A stretch of DNA of 64,000 nt. It comes from Parapedobacter sp051400755 (GTDB lineage Bacteria; Bacteroidota; Bacteroidia; Sphingobacteriales; Sphingobacteriaceae). Below the pieces are notes generated by a model. That model did not search any database. It worked only from the letters and a program-made list of their open reading frames with translations, and had not been told where the DNA came from. This document shows positions 43,827 through 52,656 of the stretch, piece by piece. The DNA is taken from NCBI RefSeq assembly GCF_051400755.1, contig NZ_JBLFFL010000002.1:496001-560000 (forward strand), written 5' to 3'. Position numbers and translations under genes: made by a program. How positions within the stretch are numbered: position 1 is the stretch's first letter; each line of letters begins with the position of its first letter.

Positions 43827-44198
43827 ATGATCTGTCCTTTAGCGAATTTTGAAGAAGTTTATAAAACAGAGCAGGGTGCTGTATATCAATGCAGCAGGCA
43901 AAACTGCTATTGGTTGGAATTTGCCGGAGATACCACGGCGTTTAAGCTGCGGGATTTCTTTAGCTTTAAGAAGAAGATTGATACCATAGACGTTTCCGCT
44001 ATGATCATCGACCCATCGCGGACAGCGGATTTTACCATCGTAATGCCCTTTCGCAGCCCCCGTTGTTTCGTGTTGGATATCAATGCGGTATTGAATCTGC
44101 GAGAATTGCTGAACGGCGCCAAGTTTATGATCGAGCTCAACAGCGTGGTCAGGGAATGCCTGAACACCAACCACCGGTCACCGGTCACCAACGATTAA
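43827..44198 (+). CDS. Small protein, possibly DUF6686 family
   Basis: The 123-residue protein has no signal or membrane helix. It opens with MICPLANFEEVYKTEQGAVY then QCSRQNCYWLEF, with three cysteines in the first 30 residues, and ends in a helical region (LNLRELLNGAKFMIELNSVVRECL). The pattern resembles the DUF6686 group of Bacteroidota, but I am not certain of this. The last codons (NTNHRSPVTND) are encoded inside a 7-bp repeat array, so the C-terminus is probably a recent, non-conserved addition. Function unknown. Confidence 0.65.
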   Translation: MICPLANFEEVYKTEQGAVYQCSRQNCYWLEFAGDTTAFKLRDFFSFKKKIDTIDVSAMIIDPSRTADFTIVMPFRSPRCFVLDINAVLNLRELLNGAKFMIELNSVVRECLNTNHRSPVTND

Positions 44199-44207
44199 TC
44201 ATTACCC
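44166..44207. repeat. 7-bp repeat array overlapping a gene end
   Basis: Six heptads: ACCAACC, ACCGGTC, ACCGGTC, ACCAACG, ATTAATC, ATTACCC. Read on the minus strand they belong to the same GGTTGGT/GACCGGT family as 55442-55511. The array overlaps the last 11 codons of the upstream gene and its stop. Confidence 0.6.
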
Positions 44208-44274
44208 TCCGTCCTTATAATTTAGACTGAATTTGTATTGCTTTTATTTCGAGCGTTTTGCCATTTTCTTTGTG

Positions 44275-44282
44275 TATTTTTG
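44275..44282 (+). promoter_or_regulatory. -7 element of the ferritin gene
   Basis: TATTTTTG, exact consensus, 57 bp before the ferritin ATG. The -33 box is not clear. Confidence 0.45.
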
Positions 44283-44338
44283 CATCATGGAACAGGCGAA
44301 CGATATGCTCCTGTCATTAACATTAAATTGTTGAAATT

Positions 44339-44863
44339 ATGAAAGATTTATTGCGATTGAAAACTTCTTTGAACGAAGAGATCGAGAACATATTGAATGC
44401 CCAAATCAAGGTGGAAGCGCATTCTTCATCCATTTACTTGGCCATGTCATCCTGGTGTGATGATCAGGGGTATGACTTCAGCGCCGATTTTTTTGCGAAG
44501 CAATCGGAAGAAGAGCGGAAGCATATGATGAAGCTTTTCAACTACGTCAACGATCGGGGCGGCAAGGCCATCTCTCCTGAAATCGTGAATATCCCGGCGG
44601 ATTTTGAGTCGTTCCGCAGTGTGTTTGAGCAAACGCTTGAGCAGGAGATGTATGTCACGCAGCAGTTCAATAACATGGCTGACAAATGCATCAAGCTGAA
44701 AGATTTTGTCACATTCCAATTCATCCAGTGGTTTCTGCAAGAGCAGATCGAGGAGGAGTATGTGGCGCGTCGCATCCTGGAGATGTTTGATGTGATCGGT
44801 GAGGAAGGTACAGGGCGTTGGGAAATTGACAAGCATATTTCCAAGGTTAGCTACGACGGATAG
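44339..44863 (+). CDS. Bacterial ferritin (FtnA type)
   Basis: The 174-residue four-helix protein has ferroxidase ligands in the expected helices: E in NAQIKVEAHSSSIYLAMSSW, E-E-x-x-H in SEEERKHMMK, E in LEQEMYVTQQF, Q and E in LQEQIEEEYVARRIL. It lacks a haem-binding Met typical of bacterioferritin. It oxidises and stores iron as a 24-mer. It is a single-gene unit with its own promoter and a strong terminator. The 47-nt leader contains a short frame (44287-44334), which I do not count as a gene. Confidence 0.95.
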   Translation: MKDLLRLKTSLNEEIENILNAQIKVEAHSSSIYLAMSSWCDDQGYDFSADFFAKQSEEERKHMMKLFNYVNDRGGKAISPEIVNIPADFESFRSVFEQTLEQEMYVTQQFNNMADKCIKLKDFVTFQFIQWFLQEQIEEEYVARRILEMFDVIGEEGTGRWEIDKHISKVSYDG

Positions 44864-44889
44864 GAACTTGGCATCAAGCCATTGGTATC

Positions 44890-44929
44890 ATCGGGTTGTC
44901 TTTTTTAAAGGGGCAACCCGATTTTTTTT
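44890..44929 (+). terminator. Rho-independent terminator of the ferritin gene
   Basis: A 9-bp stem ATCGGGTTG (44890-44898) and CAACCCGAT (44914-44922) is followed by eight Ts. Confidence 0.88.
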
Positions 44930-44958
44930 GCACACATACAGATTAAGTACTATCTTTC
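44928..44958 (+). promoter_or_regulatory. Promoter of the TonB receptor at 45043
   Basis: TTG (44928-44930), 20-bp spacer, TATCTTTC (44951-44958), one mismatch. It begins inside the T-tract of the ferritin terminator and leaves a leader of about 80 nt before the TTG start. Confidence 0.55.
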
Positions 44959-45042
44959 GTTATTAATAATAAGGAGCGGATTCAGATACAGATATTAAAT
45001 TAGAAAACATTCCAAACCGATTCATCATATTCTGACGAAAAG

Positions 45043-47769
45043 TTGCCATCGATAGCTATACATAGGCTCCTCGTTTTTGTGTTTCTTTTTGTTTCGTTGC
45101 AGGCTTTTGCCCAAAACCAACGAAAAGAAGTAAGTGGCGTTGTAATCGATACGGCAGGAACACCGCTGGTAGGGGTGAATGTCCGCCTCACCTCCATACT
45201 GGACACGCTGTTATCGGTCACCAATAACAAGGGCGCATACCATTTTTCAAATATTATCGGTCCCGAATTCCGGCTGACATTCAGCATGATCGGGCATAAA
45301 ATTTTAGAGCGCTCATATCCGGCTACCTTCCCGGGTGTGACGATGCAACTGCTGCCCACGATACTCCCGCCCCAGCAGACGCTGCTCAAAGAGATCCTGA
45401 TCAACCGCGTGCAACCCATCGTCATGAAGGAAGATACGATACAATATAACATGGATGCTTATCAGGTACGGCCAAACTCGCTATTGGAGGAAGCACTCAA
45501 ACTGCTTCCAAACGTGCAGGTGCGGCGGGATGGCACGGTGATCGCCCATGGCAAGCAGATCAGTCGGGTACAAGTGGATAGCAAGAATTTTTTTGGTGGC
45601 GAAGTACTCACGGCCACCCGCAATCTGCCCGCTGAATTTATCCAGTCCATACAGGTGATCGATTATTATGGCGACATGGCGAATAGCACAGGCATAAAAG
45701 ATTCGGAACCGGAAAAGATCCTCAATATCGTGCTGAAAGAGGATAAAAAGAAGGTGCTTTTTGGTCAGGTTACCGGCGGTGGGGGTACGGTTGGGCGTTA
45801 TATCGGAAGCATGGGTATCAATAACTATAACGATGGACAGGAGTTTTCTATGCTGGGGTCTTTCAACAACACGAACACGAGCCTGTTTAGCTATGGGGCG
45901 CCGACCGGAGGGGGGATCAGGGAACGCGGCAATGTGGACCTGACCGGTATGACGGATCCGGTGGATGGGGTGAATACCACTAATTCTGCCGGTGTTAGCT
46001 ATTCGGATGATGTTTCGGAGAAAGTCAGCGTTTACGGAAAGTATACCTTCACCAATCGGAGGAACAGAACGGTGGGGAATTCGGTGCTGGAGAGTGTTTT
46101 CGACGGATATAACATTGTTAAACAGGAAGAAAAAGTGGTGGAAACAGATAATATCAACCACTTGATGGCGTGGGACATCGAAGCGCAGCTGAACCCACGG
46201 AACTACCTCAAAATAAGTCCGAGTCTTTCATATAGTACAGTCGATGGCGACCACGAGAGCAACGACACGATTAAAAATAGCCGGTATCGGCAAATGATCA
46301 GCGAGCGTGTCTACCAAGCTGGCGAGAAGATGTCCTCTCCTAATTTTGATATGGATGTGTTGTATTCAAGGGCGTTCGATAAGCCCGGGCGCAAGTTTGT
46401 GGTCAACATGCAGGGCAAGTTCCTGAGCCGGGATAAGCTGGAAGATATCAGCGATTCGTTTGAAAACATAAACGCCAATACGGGACTACCCATACAGGAT
46501 GGCGCCTATTCCTTTTCGCAATTGGTGGAAAGCGACAACCAAAACCGGGTAGGCCGGGTGAAAGCCGCCTATGTGGAGCCGATCGACAAAAGCAGCATAT
46601 TGGAAGTCAGCTATGAATATAATTACACCGCCATTGACAGTCGCCGTAGCGTATGGGACAGCAGCCGGGCGCTGCCTGTCGACTCGCTGAGCCTGGATTA
46701 CACCTATTTTTTTGAAAGCAACCGCATGGGGCTGATCTATCAAATGGAACAAAGTAAGCGATTCCGGTATACGCTGGGGTTTGCCGTGCAACCCTTGTTG
46801 CTTCAAGGGCAGACGTTAGGTGTCGATAGCATTACCCAACACCGGAATGTCAACCTGATTCCCAGCGCGGGTTTCCGGTTGCGCATCAATGACGAAAGCG
46901 AATTGTCCGTGGAATATTTGGGTACCAACAACCAGCCCAATTTTTCGCAGATACAACCGATACGTGACCTGACCAACTCTCAAAATATCATCATCGGCAA
47001 CGGGGAGCTGAAAGCGGAGTTCATCAACCGGATCACGACACGCTTCCGCCAGACCAAGATGGGAAGGAACCAGTTTTTCGAAGCGCAACTCGCGCTGAAC
47101 CAGGTGCAGAATAAAATCGTGACCAACCGGTCGAATCCCACCAGTACGGTACAGGAAACCAGTTTCCGGAACTCGCCTGGCTATTTTGATGCAAGGGGTT
47201 ATTACATGTTCAGTACGCCGATGTTTCACAATGACCTGCAGCTGAATCTGAACGGTACAACAGACTACGTCAATAATATTTCCTATGTAGACGATAAAAA
47301 GAATTTCGGACGGAACTTTATCTATTCGCAGGCGGTTCAGATGCGATACACGCTGGAGGATATGGTTGAAACCGAATTCAACAGTAGCTACACCTTTAAC
47401 CGTACCCGATATACCCTGAGCGACGACAACGTGATCAATAACGCCAATTCGGTGTTGTTCGGCTTGGCGGGCAAAGGGTATTTTTCGGACAACTGGGCCT
47501 TTGGGTTTGATCTGTCACACCGGCTTAATACGGGGTACAGCAGTTTCGTCAACGCAAACCCCACCTTGCTCAATGCCTATGTTGAGTGTACTTTTCTCGC
47601 CAATAACATGGCCCTACTCCGGTTGCAGGGGTTTGACTTGTTCAACCAGAATACGGGGGTGACCCGTGAAGTGATGGGCACGGATGTGCTGGACATGCGT
47701 AACAACCGGTTGGCCCGGTATTTCATGCTGTCGTTGAATATCCGCTTGCAAAAATACCCGAACAAATGA
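45043..47769 (+). CDS. Outer-membrane beta-barrel/TonB-dependent receptor
   Basis: The 908-residue protein has a signal peptide (RLLVFVFLFVSLQAFAQ), a CarboxypepD_reg domain (about 28-110), a plug-like segment and a large barrel ending in NIRLQKYPNK. It resembles the outer membrane beta-barrel family of Bacteroidota, which lack a SusD partner. The only start giving an intact signal peptide is TTG at 45043; no ATG occurs between the promoter and this codon and the frame is closed by a stop at 45001. Its stop overlaps the start of the quinone oxidoreductase gene. Ligand unknown; ferritin next door hints at iron but does not prove it. Confidence 0.88.
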   Translation: MPSIAIHRLLVFVFLFVSLQAFAQNQRKEVSGVVIDTAGTPLVGVNVRLTSILDTLLSVTNNKGAYHFSNIIGPEFRLTFSMIGHKILERSYPATFPGVTMQLLPTILPPQQTLLKEILINRVQPIVMKEDTIQYNMDAYQVRPNSLLEEALKLLPNVQVRRDGTVIAHGKQISRVQVDSKNFFGGEVLTATRNLPAEFIQSIQVIDYYGDMANSTGIKDSEPEKILNIVLKEDKKKVLFGQVTGGGGTVGRYIGSMGINNYNDGQEFSMLGSFNNTNTSLFSYGAPTGGGIRERGNVDLTGMTDPVDGVNTTNSAGVSYSDDVSEKVSVYGKYTFTNRRNRTVGNSVLESVFDGYNIVKQEEKVVETDNINHLMAWDIEAQLNPRNYLKISPSLSYSTVDGDHESNDTIKNSRYRQMISERVYQAGEKMSSPNFDMDVLYSRAFDKPGRKFVVNMQGKFLSRDKLEDISDSFENINANTGLPIQDGAYSFSQLVESDNQNRVGRVKAAYVEPIDKSSILEVSYEYNYTAIDSRRSVWDSSRALPVDSLSLDYTYFFESNRMGLIYQMEQSKRFRYTLGFAVQPLLLQGQTLGVDSITQHRNVNLIPSAGFRLRINDESELSVEYLGTNNQPNFSQIQPIRDLTNSQNIIIGNGELKAEFINRITTRFRQTKMGRNQFFEAQLALNQVQNKIVTNRSNPTSTVQETSFRNSPGYFDARGYYMFSTPMFHNDLQLNLNGTTDYVNNISYVDDKKNFGRNFIYSQAVQMRYTLEDMVETEFNSSYTFNRTRYTLSDDNVINNANSVLFGLAGKGYFSDNWAFGFDLSHRLNTGYSSFVNANPTLLNAYVECTFLANNMALLRLQGFDLFNQNTGVTREVMGTDVLDMRNNRLARYFMLSLNIRLQKYPNK

Positions 47770-48740
47770 TGATGCAGGCGGTAGTCATCACCGAATATGG
47801 CGATGCCGAGGGCCTGAAGCTCCGGCAGCGCCCTCGACCGGAGCCGGGTGTGGATGAGGTGCTCATCAAGGTGCATGCCGCCGGGATAAACCGTCCGGAT
47901 GTGTTCCAACGCACGGGCAACTATCCGGCCCCTGCGGGCGTGGTGCAGGACATTCCGGGATTGGAGGTGGCTGGGGTAGTGGACGCCTGTGGAGATCAGG
48001 TGTCGCGGTGGAAACCGGGAGATAAGGTATGCGCCTTGGTGCCGGGGGGAGGGTATGCCGAATATGCGGCGGTGAACGCGTCGCACTGCCTACCCGTACC
48101 CGATGGCCTTGATTTCTTGGAGGCGGCTTGTCTTCCCGAAACGGTGTTTACCGTCTGGCATAATGTGTTCCAGCGGGGGAGGTTGCAGCGGGGGGAAACC
48201 TTGCTGGTGCATGGAGGGAGTGGCGGAATCGGGACGACTGCAATCCAGTTAGCCACCGGTTTCGGTGCGCAGGTGTATGCCACGGCGGGATCGCCCGAAA
48301 AATGTACCTTCTGCGAGCAATTGGGTGCGGAGACCTGCATCAACTATCAGGAAGATGATTTTGCCGAACGGTTGGCGGGGAAACGCATCGACGTCATTCT
48401 GGATAGCATCGGTGCGCCGTATTTTGAAAGGCATCTCTCCTTGTTGGCCGATGAGGGCAGGTTGGTGTTTATCAATGCCGTCGGCGGACGGCTGGCGCAG
48501 GTGAACATCACGGCACTGATGCAGCGTCGGATCACGCTGACTGGCAGTACGCTGCGGAGCAGGGATGCCGCTTTTAAGGGCGCCTTGCGGGAGGCCGTGG
48601 AAACGCAGGTATGGCCGCTGATCGCGGCCGGGAAATTTAAGCCGGTAGTCCACCGGGTTTTTCCGTTAGCGGAAGCTGCGAAAGCGCATCAATTGATGGA
48701 GTCGGGTGATTTTATTGGGAAGCTGGTGCTGGAAGTTTAG
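47766..48740 (+). CDS. Zinc-free quinone oxidoreductase (QOR/PIG3 type)
   Basis: The 324-residue medium-chain dehydrogenase has GroES-like N-terminal sequence (VLIKVHAAGINRPDVFQRTGNYP), the NADPH loop VHGGSGGIGTTAIQLA and a C-terminal HRVFPLAEAAKAHQLMESG. It lacks the catalytic zinc Cys/His set, as quinone oxidoreductases do. It reduces quinones or related enones. Its ATG overlaps the stop of the receptor gene (47766-47769), so the two are translationally coupled. Three consecutive ATGs make the exact start uncertain by two codons. Confidence 0.92.
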   Translation: MMMQAVVITEYGDAEGLKLRQRPRPEPGVDEVLIKVHAAGINRPDVFQRTGNYPAPAGVVQDIPGLEVAGVVDACGDQVSRWKPGDKVCALVPGGGYAEYAAVNASHCLPVPDGLDFLEAACLPETVFTVWHNVFQRGRLQRGETLLVHGGSGGIGTTAIQLATGFGAQVYATAGSPEKCTFCEQLGAETCINYQEDDFAERLAGKRIDVILDSIGAPYFERHLSLLADEGRLVFINAVGGRLAQVNITALMQRRITLTGSTLRSRDAAFKGALREAVETQVWPLIAAGKFKPVVHRVFPLAEAAKAHQLMESGDFIGKLVLEV

Positions 48741-48774
48741 TACCTCCGGCTTCATAGCCTTCCCGCATTGGCTC

Positions 48775-48799
48775 CTGTGGCCTTGGGGTTTAGCCACAG
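48775..48799. terminator. Hairpin between convergent genes
   Basis: CTGTGGC (48775-48781) and GCCACAG (48793-48799) form a 7-bp stem ending just before the stop codon of the AraC gene, 35 bp after the oxidoreductase stop. No T-tract follows, so termination is tentative. Confidence 0.4.
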
Positions 48800-49666
48800 T
48801 CACTTCAAATAAGCCTTTCGGTAATTCAGCGGACTTTTTCCGGTTAGCAGCTTGAAGTATTTGTGGAATCCGGCGAAATTATGGAACCCGCTTTCGTAGC
48901 AGATCTGTTTGACATTCATGTTGTTTTCGATGAGTAGCTTGCACGCGTGGCCCACCCGCAGCTCAATAAGAAACTGCGAAAAGGTTTTGCCCGTGCGCGA
49001 CCTGAAATAACGACAAAAGGCATTGCTGCTCATGCCAGCCACTTCGGCTACTTCATCGAGCATGATTTTTCGTTTGAAGTGCCGCAGCGCAAAATCATAG
49101 GTGTTATTGATCCGATCCTTTTCATGATGTTGGAAATGCGGAGTGAAATTGACGGAAGACAGTAATTGAATTTCTTTCGTATGGGCGATTGCCGTGAGCG
49201 CCTCGATCAGCAGTATAATGCGCTTGGCGCCTTCGGCTTGAAGCAATTCCTCCAGTAGCTTTTGTACGTGCGAGCGAACCGCTCCATATACGGCAATGCC
49301 ATGTTTAGCGCTGTTGAGCAGTTGTTTGATGCTGGTGTTTTCAGGCAGATCGACGAACGCCGATCCCCAAAAGTCCTCGTTGAAATGGACCACGCGGACG
49401 TCCGCCGCTTCCTGCTGGTGCCCGTCTATATAGCTGCTATCAAAGCTCCAATAGTGGGGCAGGTTAGACCCCACGAGCACGACATCGCCCGCATGGAAAT
49501 TGCGGATGCTGTCGCCAATGAATTGCGTGCCCTGACCCTTTTGAAAATGGATAAGTTCGATTTCCCGGTGGTAATGCCAGCGGTTATTGGCGTATGGCAC
49601 AGTATCGCGGCGCGCACTGAACGAATGGGCGGGTCCGGTGCTTACTTTCAGTAACTGCGGTCTCAT
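48800..49666 (-). CDS. AraC-family regulator of the sugar operon
   Basis: The 288-residue protein has a cupin-type N-terminal sensing domain (HYHREIELIHFQKGQGTQFIGD) and a C-terminal double HTH (about 185-285) ending CYESGFHNFAGFHKYFKLLTGKSPLNYRK. It is transcribed away from the mutarotase-dehydratase-SDR-FAH-SDR operon, with a 151-bp shared spacer, so it is the probable activator. The ligand is expected to be the free 6-deoxy-sugar. Confidence 0.92.
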   Translation of the reverse strand: MRPQLLKVSTGPAHSFSARRDTVPYANNRWHYHREIELIHFQKGQGTQFIGDSIRNFHAGDVVLVGSNLPHYWSFDSSYIDGHQQEAADVRVVHFNEDFWGSAFVDLPENTSIKQLLNSAKHGIAVYGAVRSHVQKLLEELLQAEGAKRIILLIEALTAIAHTKEIQLLSSVNFTPHFQHHEKDRINNTYDFALRHFKRKIMLDEVAEVAGMSSNAFCRYFRSRTGKTFSQFLIELRVGHACKLLIENNMNVKQICYESGFHNFAGFHKYFKLLTGKSPLNYRKAYLK

Positions 49667-49817
49667 TGGTAATCAATTAAATAAACACAGCATGTTGCAA
49701 TGATAAGAAAAACATGCTAATATAATTGAATATATCGTTAATCTAGGGGTAGCTTTTGTTTGCTTTCTTTTTTTAATTTGCATAACTTTTTAAATGCCGA
49801 CCAAGCGGATAGACCAT

Positions 49818-50150
49818 ATGGCTAAGCGATACACATTGGCGCTGGACTTAAAGGACGATGAGCAGCTGATTGCCGAATACGAGCGGTTGCATAGGAATGT
49901 ACCTCCGGAGATCAGGCAATCTATCTTGGATGCCGGTGTCACCCGGATGGATATCTACCGGTTTGCGAACCGGCTGTTGATGGTGATGGAGACGGTTGAT
50001 GATTTTTCCTTTGAACGGAAGGCTGCTGCCGACGCGGCGGATCCGCGTGTTCAGGAATGGGAAGCATTGGTGGGGACTTACCAGCAACCGATTCCGGGCA
50101 CTAAAATGGGCGAAAAGTGGGTAGTTATGGGTCAAATTTTCGAACTTTAG
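49818..50150 (+). CDS. L-rhamnose/L-fucose mutarotase (RhaM family)
   Basis: About 110 residues in a dimeric ferredoxin-like fold: KRYTLALDLKDDEQLIAEYERLH, then ILDAGVTRMDIYRFANRLLMVMETVDDF, VQEWEALVG and a final KWVVMGQIFEL, the order and spacing of L-rhamnose mutarotases. It interconverts sugar anomers before oxidation. ATG 49818 gives the family start; an upstream ATG at 49794 would add eight residues. It is the first gene of the operon, 17 bp before the dehydratase. Fucose and rhamnose forms cannot be separated by sequence alone. Confidence 0.8.
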   Translation: MAKRYTLALDLKDDEQLIAEYERLHRNVPPEIRQSILDAGVTRMDIYRFANRLLMVMETVDDFSFERKAAADAADPRVQEWEALVGTYQQPIPGTKMGEKWVVMGQIFEL

Positions 50151-50167
50151 CGTTATTGATAGAACAG

Positions 50168-51829
50168 ATGGAAAATAGGCAACTTTTTTTGCAGATACAC
50201 CCCGACGATAATGTGTTGGTGGCATTGCAGGACCTGCCGCCCGGTATGGAGGTTCGTTTTGGGGGCCGGGAGTTCCGCTTGTTGAGCGGCGTGAAAGCCA
50301 AGCATAAGTTTACCATTGATCCGCTGAATGCGGGCGATGATGTACGCATGTACGGGGTGCTGGTCGGGAAAACGAACGTGGCGTTGCCATCCGGGGAAAC
50401 GATCACTACGCAGAACATCCATCATGCTGCGAGTCCGTTTGAGTTGGGTGAGCGCAGGCTGAATTGGCACCGGCCCGACATCTCGGCGTTTGAAGGACGC
50501 ACGTTCATGGGCTATCACCGATCCAACGGCACCGTCGGCACGGCCAATTACTGGCTGGTCATTCCCTTGGTCTTTTGCGAAAACCGCAACATACTGGTGA
50601 TGAAACAAGCGCTGGAAGAACAACTGGGATACGGCAAGCGCACACGCGACTATGAACCTGAGGTAGGTCAATTGATCCAGCTTTATCGGTCGGGCACTGC
50701 GGTGGAAGAGATCCTGAATGCCGATATCACGGCCGGTGCGGACCTGGAAAGCACGCAACGCCTCTTTGAGCATGTCGATGGTGTCAAATTTCTCAACCAT
50801 GAGATGGGGTGCGGGGGCACGCGCATCGATTCGGATGCCTTATGCGGATTGCTGGCCGGATACATCACGCATCCCAACGTCGCCGGGGCCACCGTGTTGA
50901 GCTTGGGATGCCAGCATGCACAAGCTTCGATCTTGCGGGAGGAAATCGCGAAGCGCGATCCGCAGTTTGATCGGCCACTGTATATCTTTGAGCAACAATT
51001 ATTGGGTACGGAGACCAACCTGATCCAGCAGGCACTGAAGCATACGTTTGTCGGCTTGATGCAAGCCAACCAGCAACGGCGTCAGCCCGCGCCGCTAAGC
51101 AAGCTTTGTATCGGCTTGGAGTGTGGCGGTTCCGATGGTTTTTCGGGTATCTCGGCCAATCCGGCATTGGGGTACGTGTCTGATATGCTGGTGACCGCGG
51201 GCGGGTCGGTGATTTTATCGGAATTTCCGGAGTTATGCGGTGTGGAACAGGAGTTGAGTGACCGATGTGCGGACGAGCCTACCGCCCTGCGATTTATGGA
51301 ACTGATGAAGACCTATAACGCGAAGGCCGAGGCCGATGGCTCGGGATTTTATGCCAATCCATCGCCCGGAAATATACGGGATGGCCTGATTACCGATGCC
51401 ATCAAGTCGGCCGGGGCGGCCAAAAAAGGAGGGACATCACCGGTAATGGCGGTGGTGGATTACCCGGGCATAGCCAACAGCCCCGGACTGAACCTGCTGT
51501 GTACACCGGGAAACGATGTGGAAAGTACCACGGCTGAGGTAGGGGCTGGGGCCAATGTCGTGCTGTTTACGACCGGACTGGGCACGCCTACCGGCAATCC
51601 GATTGCGCCGGTGATCAAGTTGTCTACCAATACGAAACTTTTTGAACGCATGCCGGATATCATCGACATCAATTGCGGCACCATCATCGAAGGAACGGAA
51701 ACCATCCAGCAAGCCGCACACCGGATATTGGACTATGTGATCAAGGTGGCCAGCGGTGAGGAGCAGCCCAAAGCGGTGCAGTTGGGACAGGATGATTTCA
51801 TCCCGTGGCGCAGGGGAGTGTCTTTGTGA
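50168..51829 (+). CDS. UxaA-family sugar-acid dehydratase (altronate dehydratase type)
   Basis: The 553-residue protein has an N-terminal SAF-like domain (residues 1-80) and a C-terminal UxaA catalytic domain with HRSNGTVGTANYWLVIPLVFCENRN, NHEMGCGGTRIDSDALCGLL and GLECGGSDGFSGISANPALG. UxaA enzymes remove water from sugar acids such as altronate or galactarate using Fe(II). In this operon it most likely acts on L-fuconate or L-rhamnonate in place of the enolase-family dehydratase. The ATG at 50168 avoids overlap with the mutarotase gene. The spacer after it is a degenerate heptad repeat. Confidence 0.88.
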   Translation: MENRQLFLQIHPDDNVLVALQDLPPGMEVRFGGREFRLLSGVKAKHKFTIDPLNAGDDVRMYGVLVGKTNVALPSGETITTQNIHHAASPFELGERRLNWHRPDISAFEGRTFMGYHRSNGTVGTANYWLVIPLVFCENRNILVMKQALEEQLGYGKRTRDYEPEVGQLIQLYRSGTAVEEILNADITAGADLESTQRLFEHVDGVKFLNHEMGCGGTRIDSDALCGLLAGYITHPNVAGATVLSLGCQHAQASILREEIAKRDPQFDRPLYIFEQQLLGTETNLIQQALKHTFVGLMQANQQRRQPAPLSKLCIGLECGGSDGFSGISANPALGYVSDMLVTAGGSVILSEFPELCGVEQELSDRCADEPTALRFMELMKTYNAKAEADGSGFYANPSPGNIRDGLITDAIKSAGAAKKGGTSPVMAVVDYPGIANSPGLNLLCTPGNDVESTTAEVGAGANVVLFTTGLGTPTGNPIAPVIKLSTNTKLFERMPDIIDINCGTIIEGTETIQQAAHRILDYVIKVASGEEQPKAVQLGQDDFIPWRRGVSL

Positions 51830-51830
51830 T

Positions 51831-51872
51831 GCTAGATATTAGATTTTGAATTTTAGATTGATATTGGATTTA
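51831..51872. repeat. Degenerate 7-bp repeat in operon spacer
   Basis: Units with a TAGAT core (GCTAGAT, ATTAGAT, TTTGAAT, TTTAGAT, then two weaker ones) occupy most of the spacer between the dehydratase and the first SDR gene. They resemble the TAGA-type array two genes later, but are less regular. Confidence 0.45.
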
Positions 51873-51885
51873 GCATATTTTTAAA

Positions 51886-52656
51886 ATGTCGGATAGAAAA
51901 TTAGCTGGAAAAGTAGCGCTGATCACAGGAGGCGGAAGCGGTATCGGTCGGGCCATCAGTCTGCTTTTCGCGAAAGAGGGTGCGTTTGTACACATCCTCG
52001 AATTGAATGCGGCTGCTGCTGCCGCAGTGGTTGACGAGATCCAAGCCGCTGGGGGATCGGTAGATGTACATGCCTGCGATGTAAGCCAGCAAGCGGAGGT
52101 ACTGGCGGCAATCAGTCATATCGGTGCGATCGATATCCTGGTAAATAATGCGGGTATCGCCCATGTGGGCAATGTGGAAAATACGAATGAAGAAGATTTT
52201 GACCGGATCATGCGGGTGAATGTAAAAGGTGCCTACAACGTGTTGCATGGGGTGGTGCCGGTGATGAAGCAACAGGGCGGCGGAATGATTGTCAACATGG
52301 CGTCCATCGCGGCGTTGGTCGGGATCACGGACCGGTTTGTGTACTCCGCCAGCAAAGGGGCCATCCATGCGATGACGTTGTCCATCGCGCGCGATTACCT
52401 GCACCACGGCATCCGGTGCAACAGCATTTCGCCGGCGCGGGTGCACACCCCCTTTGTGGATGGTTTCATCGCTAAAAATTATCCCGGTAAAGAAGACCAA
52501 ATGTTTGAAACGCTTTCGAAAAGCCAGCCCATCGGTCGCATGGCCCGACCCGAGGAAATCGCGGCGCTGGCGTTGTACCTCAGTTCGGATGATGCGGGCT
52601 TTATCACCGGAAATGACTATCCGATAGATGGGGGATTTGTTAAGTTGAATAATTGA
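51886..52656 (+). CDS. SDR oxidoreductase, probable 2-keto-3-deoxy-L-fuconate dehydrogenase
   Basis: The 256-residue short-chain dehydrogenase has TGGGSGIGRAIS, D64-type acidic residue in HACDVS, NNAG, Ser in NMASIAAL and the Y-S-A-S-K catalytic motif. It prefers NAD-type cofactor judging from the acidic residue after strand 2 (HILELNAAA). By position between the dehydratase and the FAH-family hydrolase it should oxidise a 2-keto-3-deoxy acid to the 2,4-diketo acid. This pathway assignment is inference. It is followed by the heptad array that reaches into the next start codon. Confidence 0.85.
   Translation: MSDRKLAGKVALITGGGSGIGRAISLLFAKEGAFVHILELNAAAAAAVVDEIQAAGGSVDVHACDVSQQAEVLAAISHIGAIDILVNNAGIAHVGNVENTNEEDFDRIMRVNVKGAYNVLHGVVPVMKQQGGGMIVNMASIAALVGITDRFVYSASKGAIHAMTLSIARDYLHHGIRCNSISPARVHTPFVDGFIAKNYPGKEDQMFETLSKSQPIGRMARPEEIAALALYLSSDDAGFITGNDYPIDGGFVKLNN

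Noticed and set aside
44287..44334. A 15-codon frame in the ferritin leader
   Set aside because: It follows a promoter and starts with ATG, but nothing else supports translation; a leader-peptide role is possible but unsupported.
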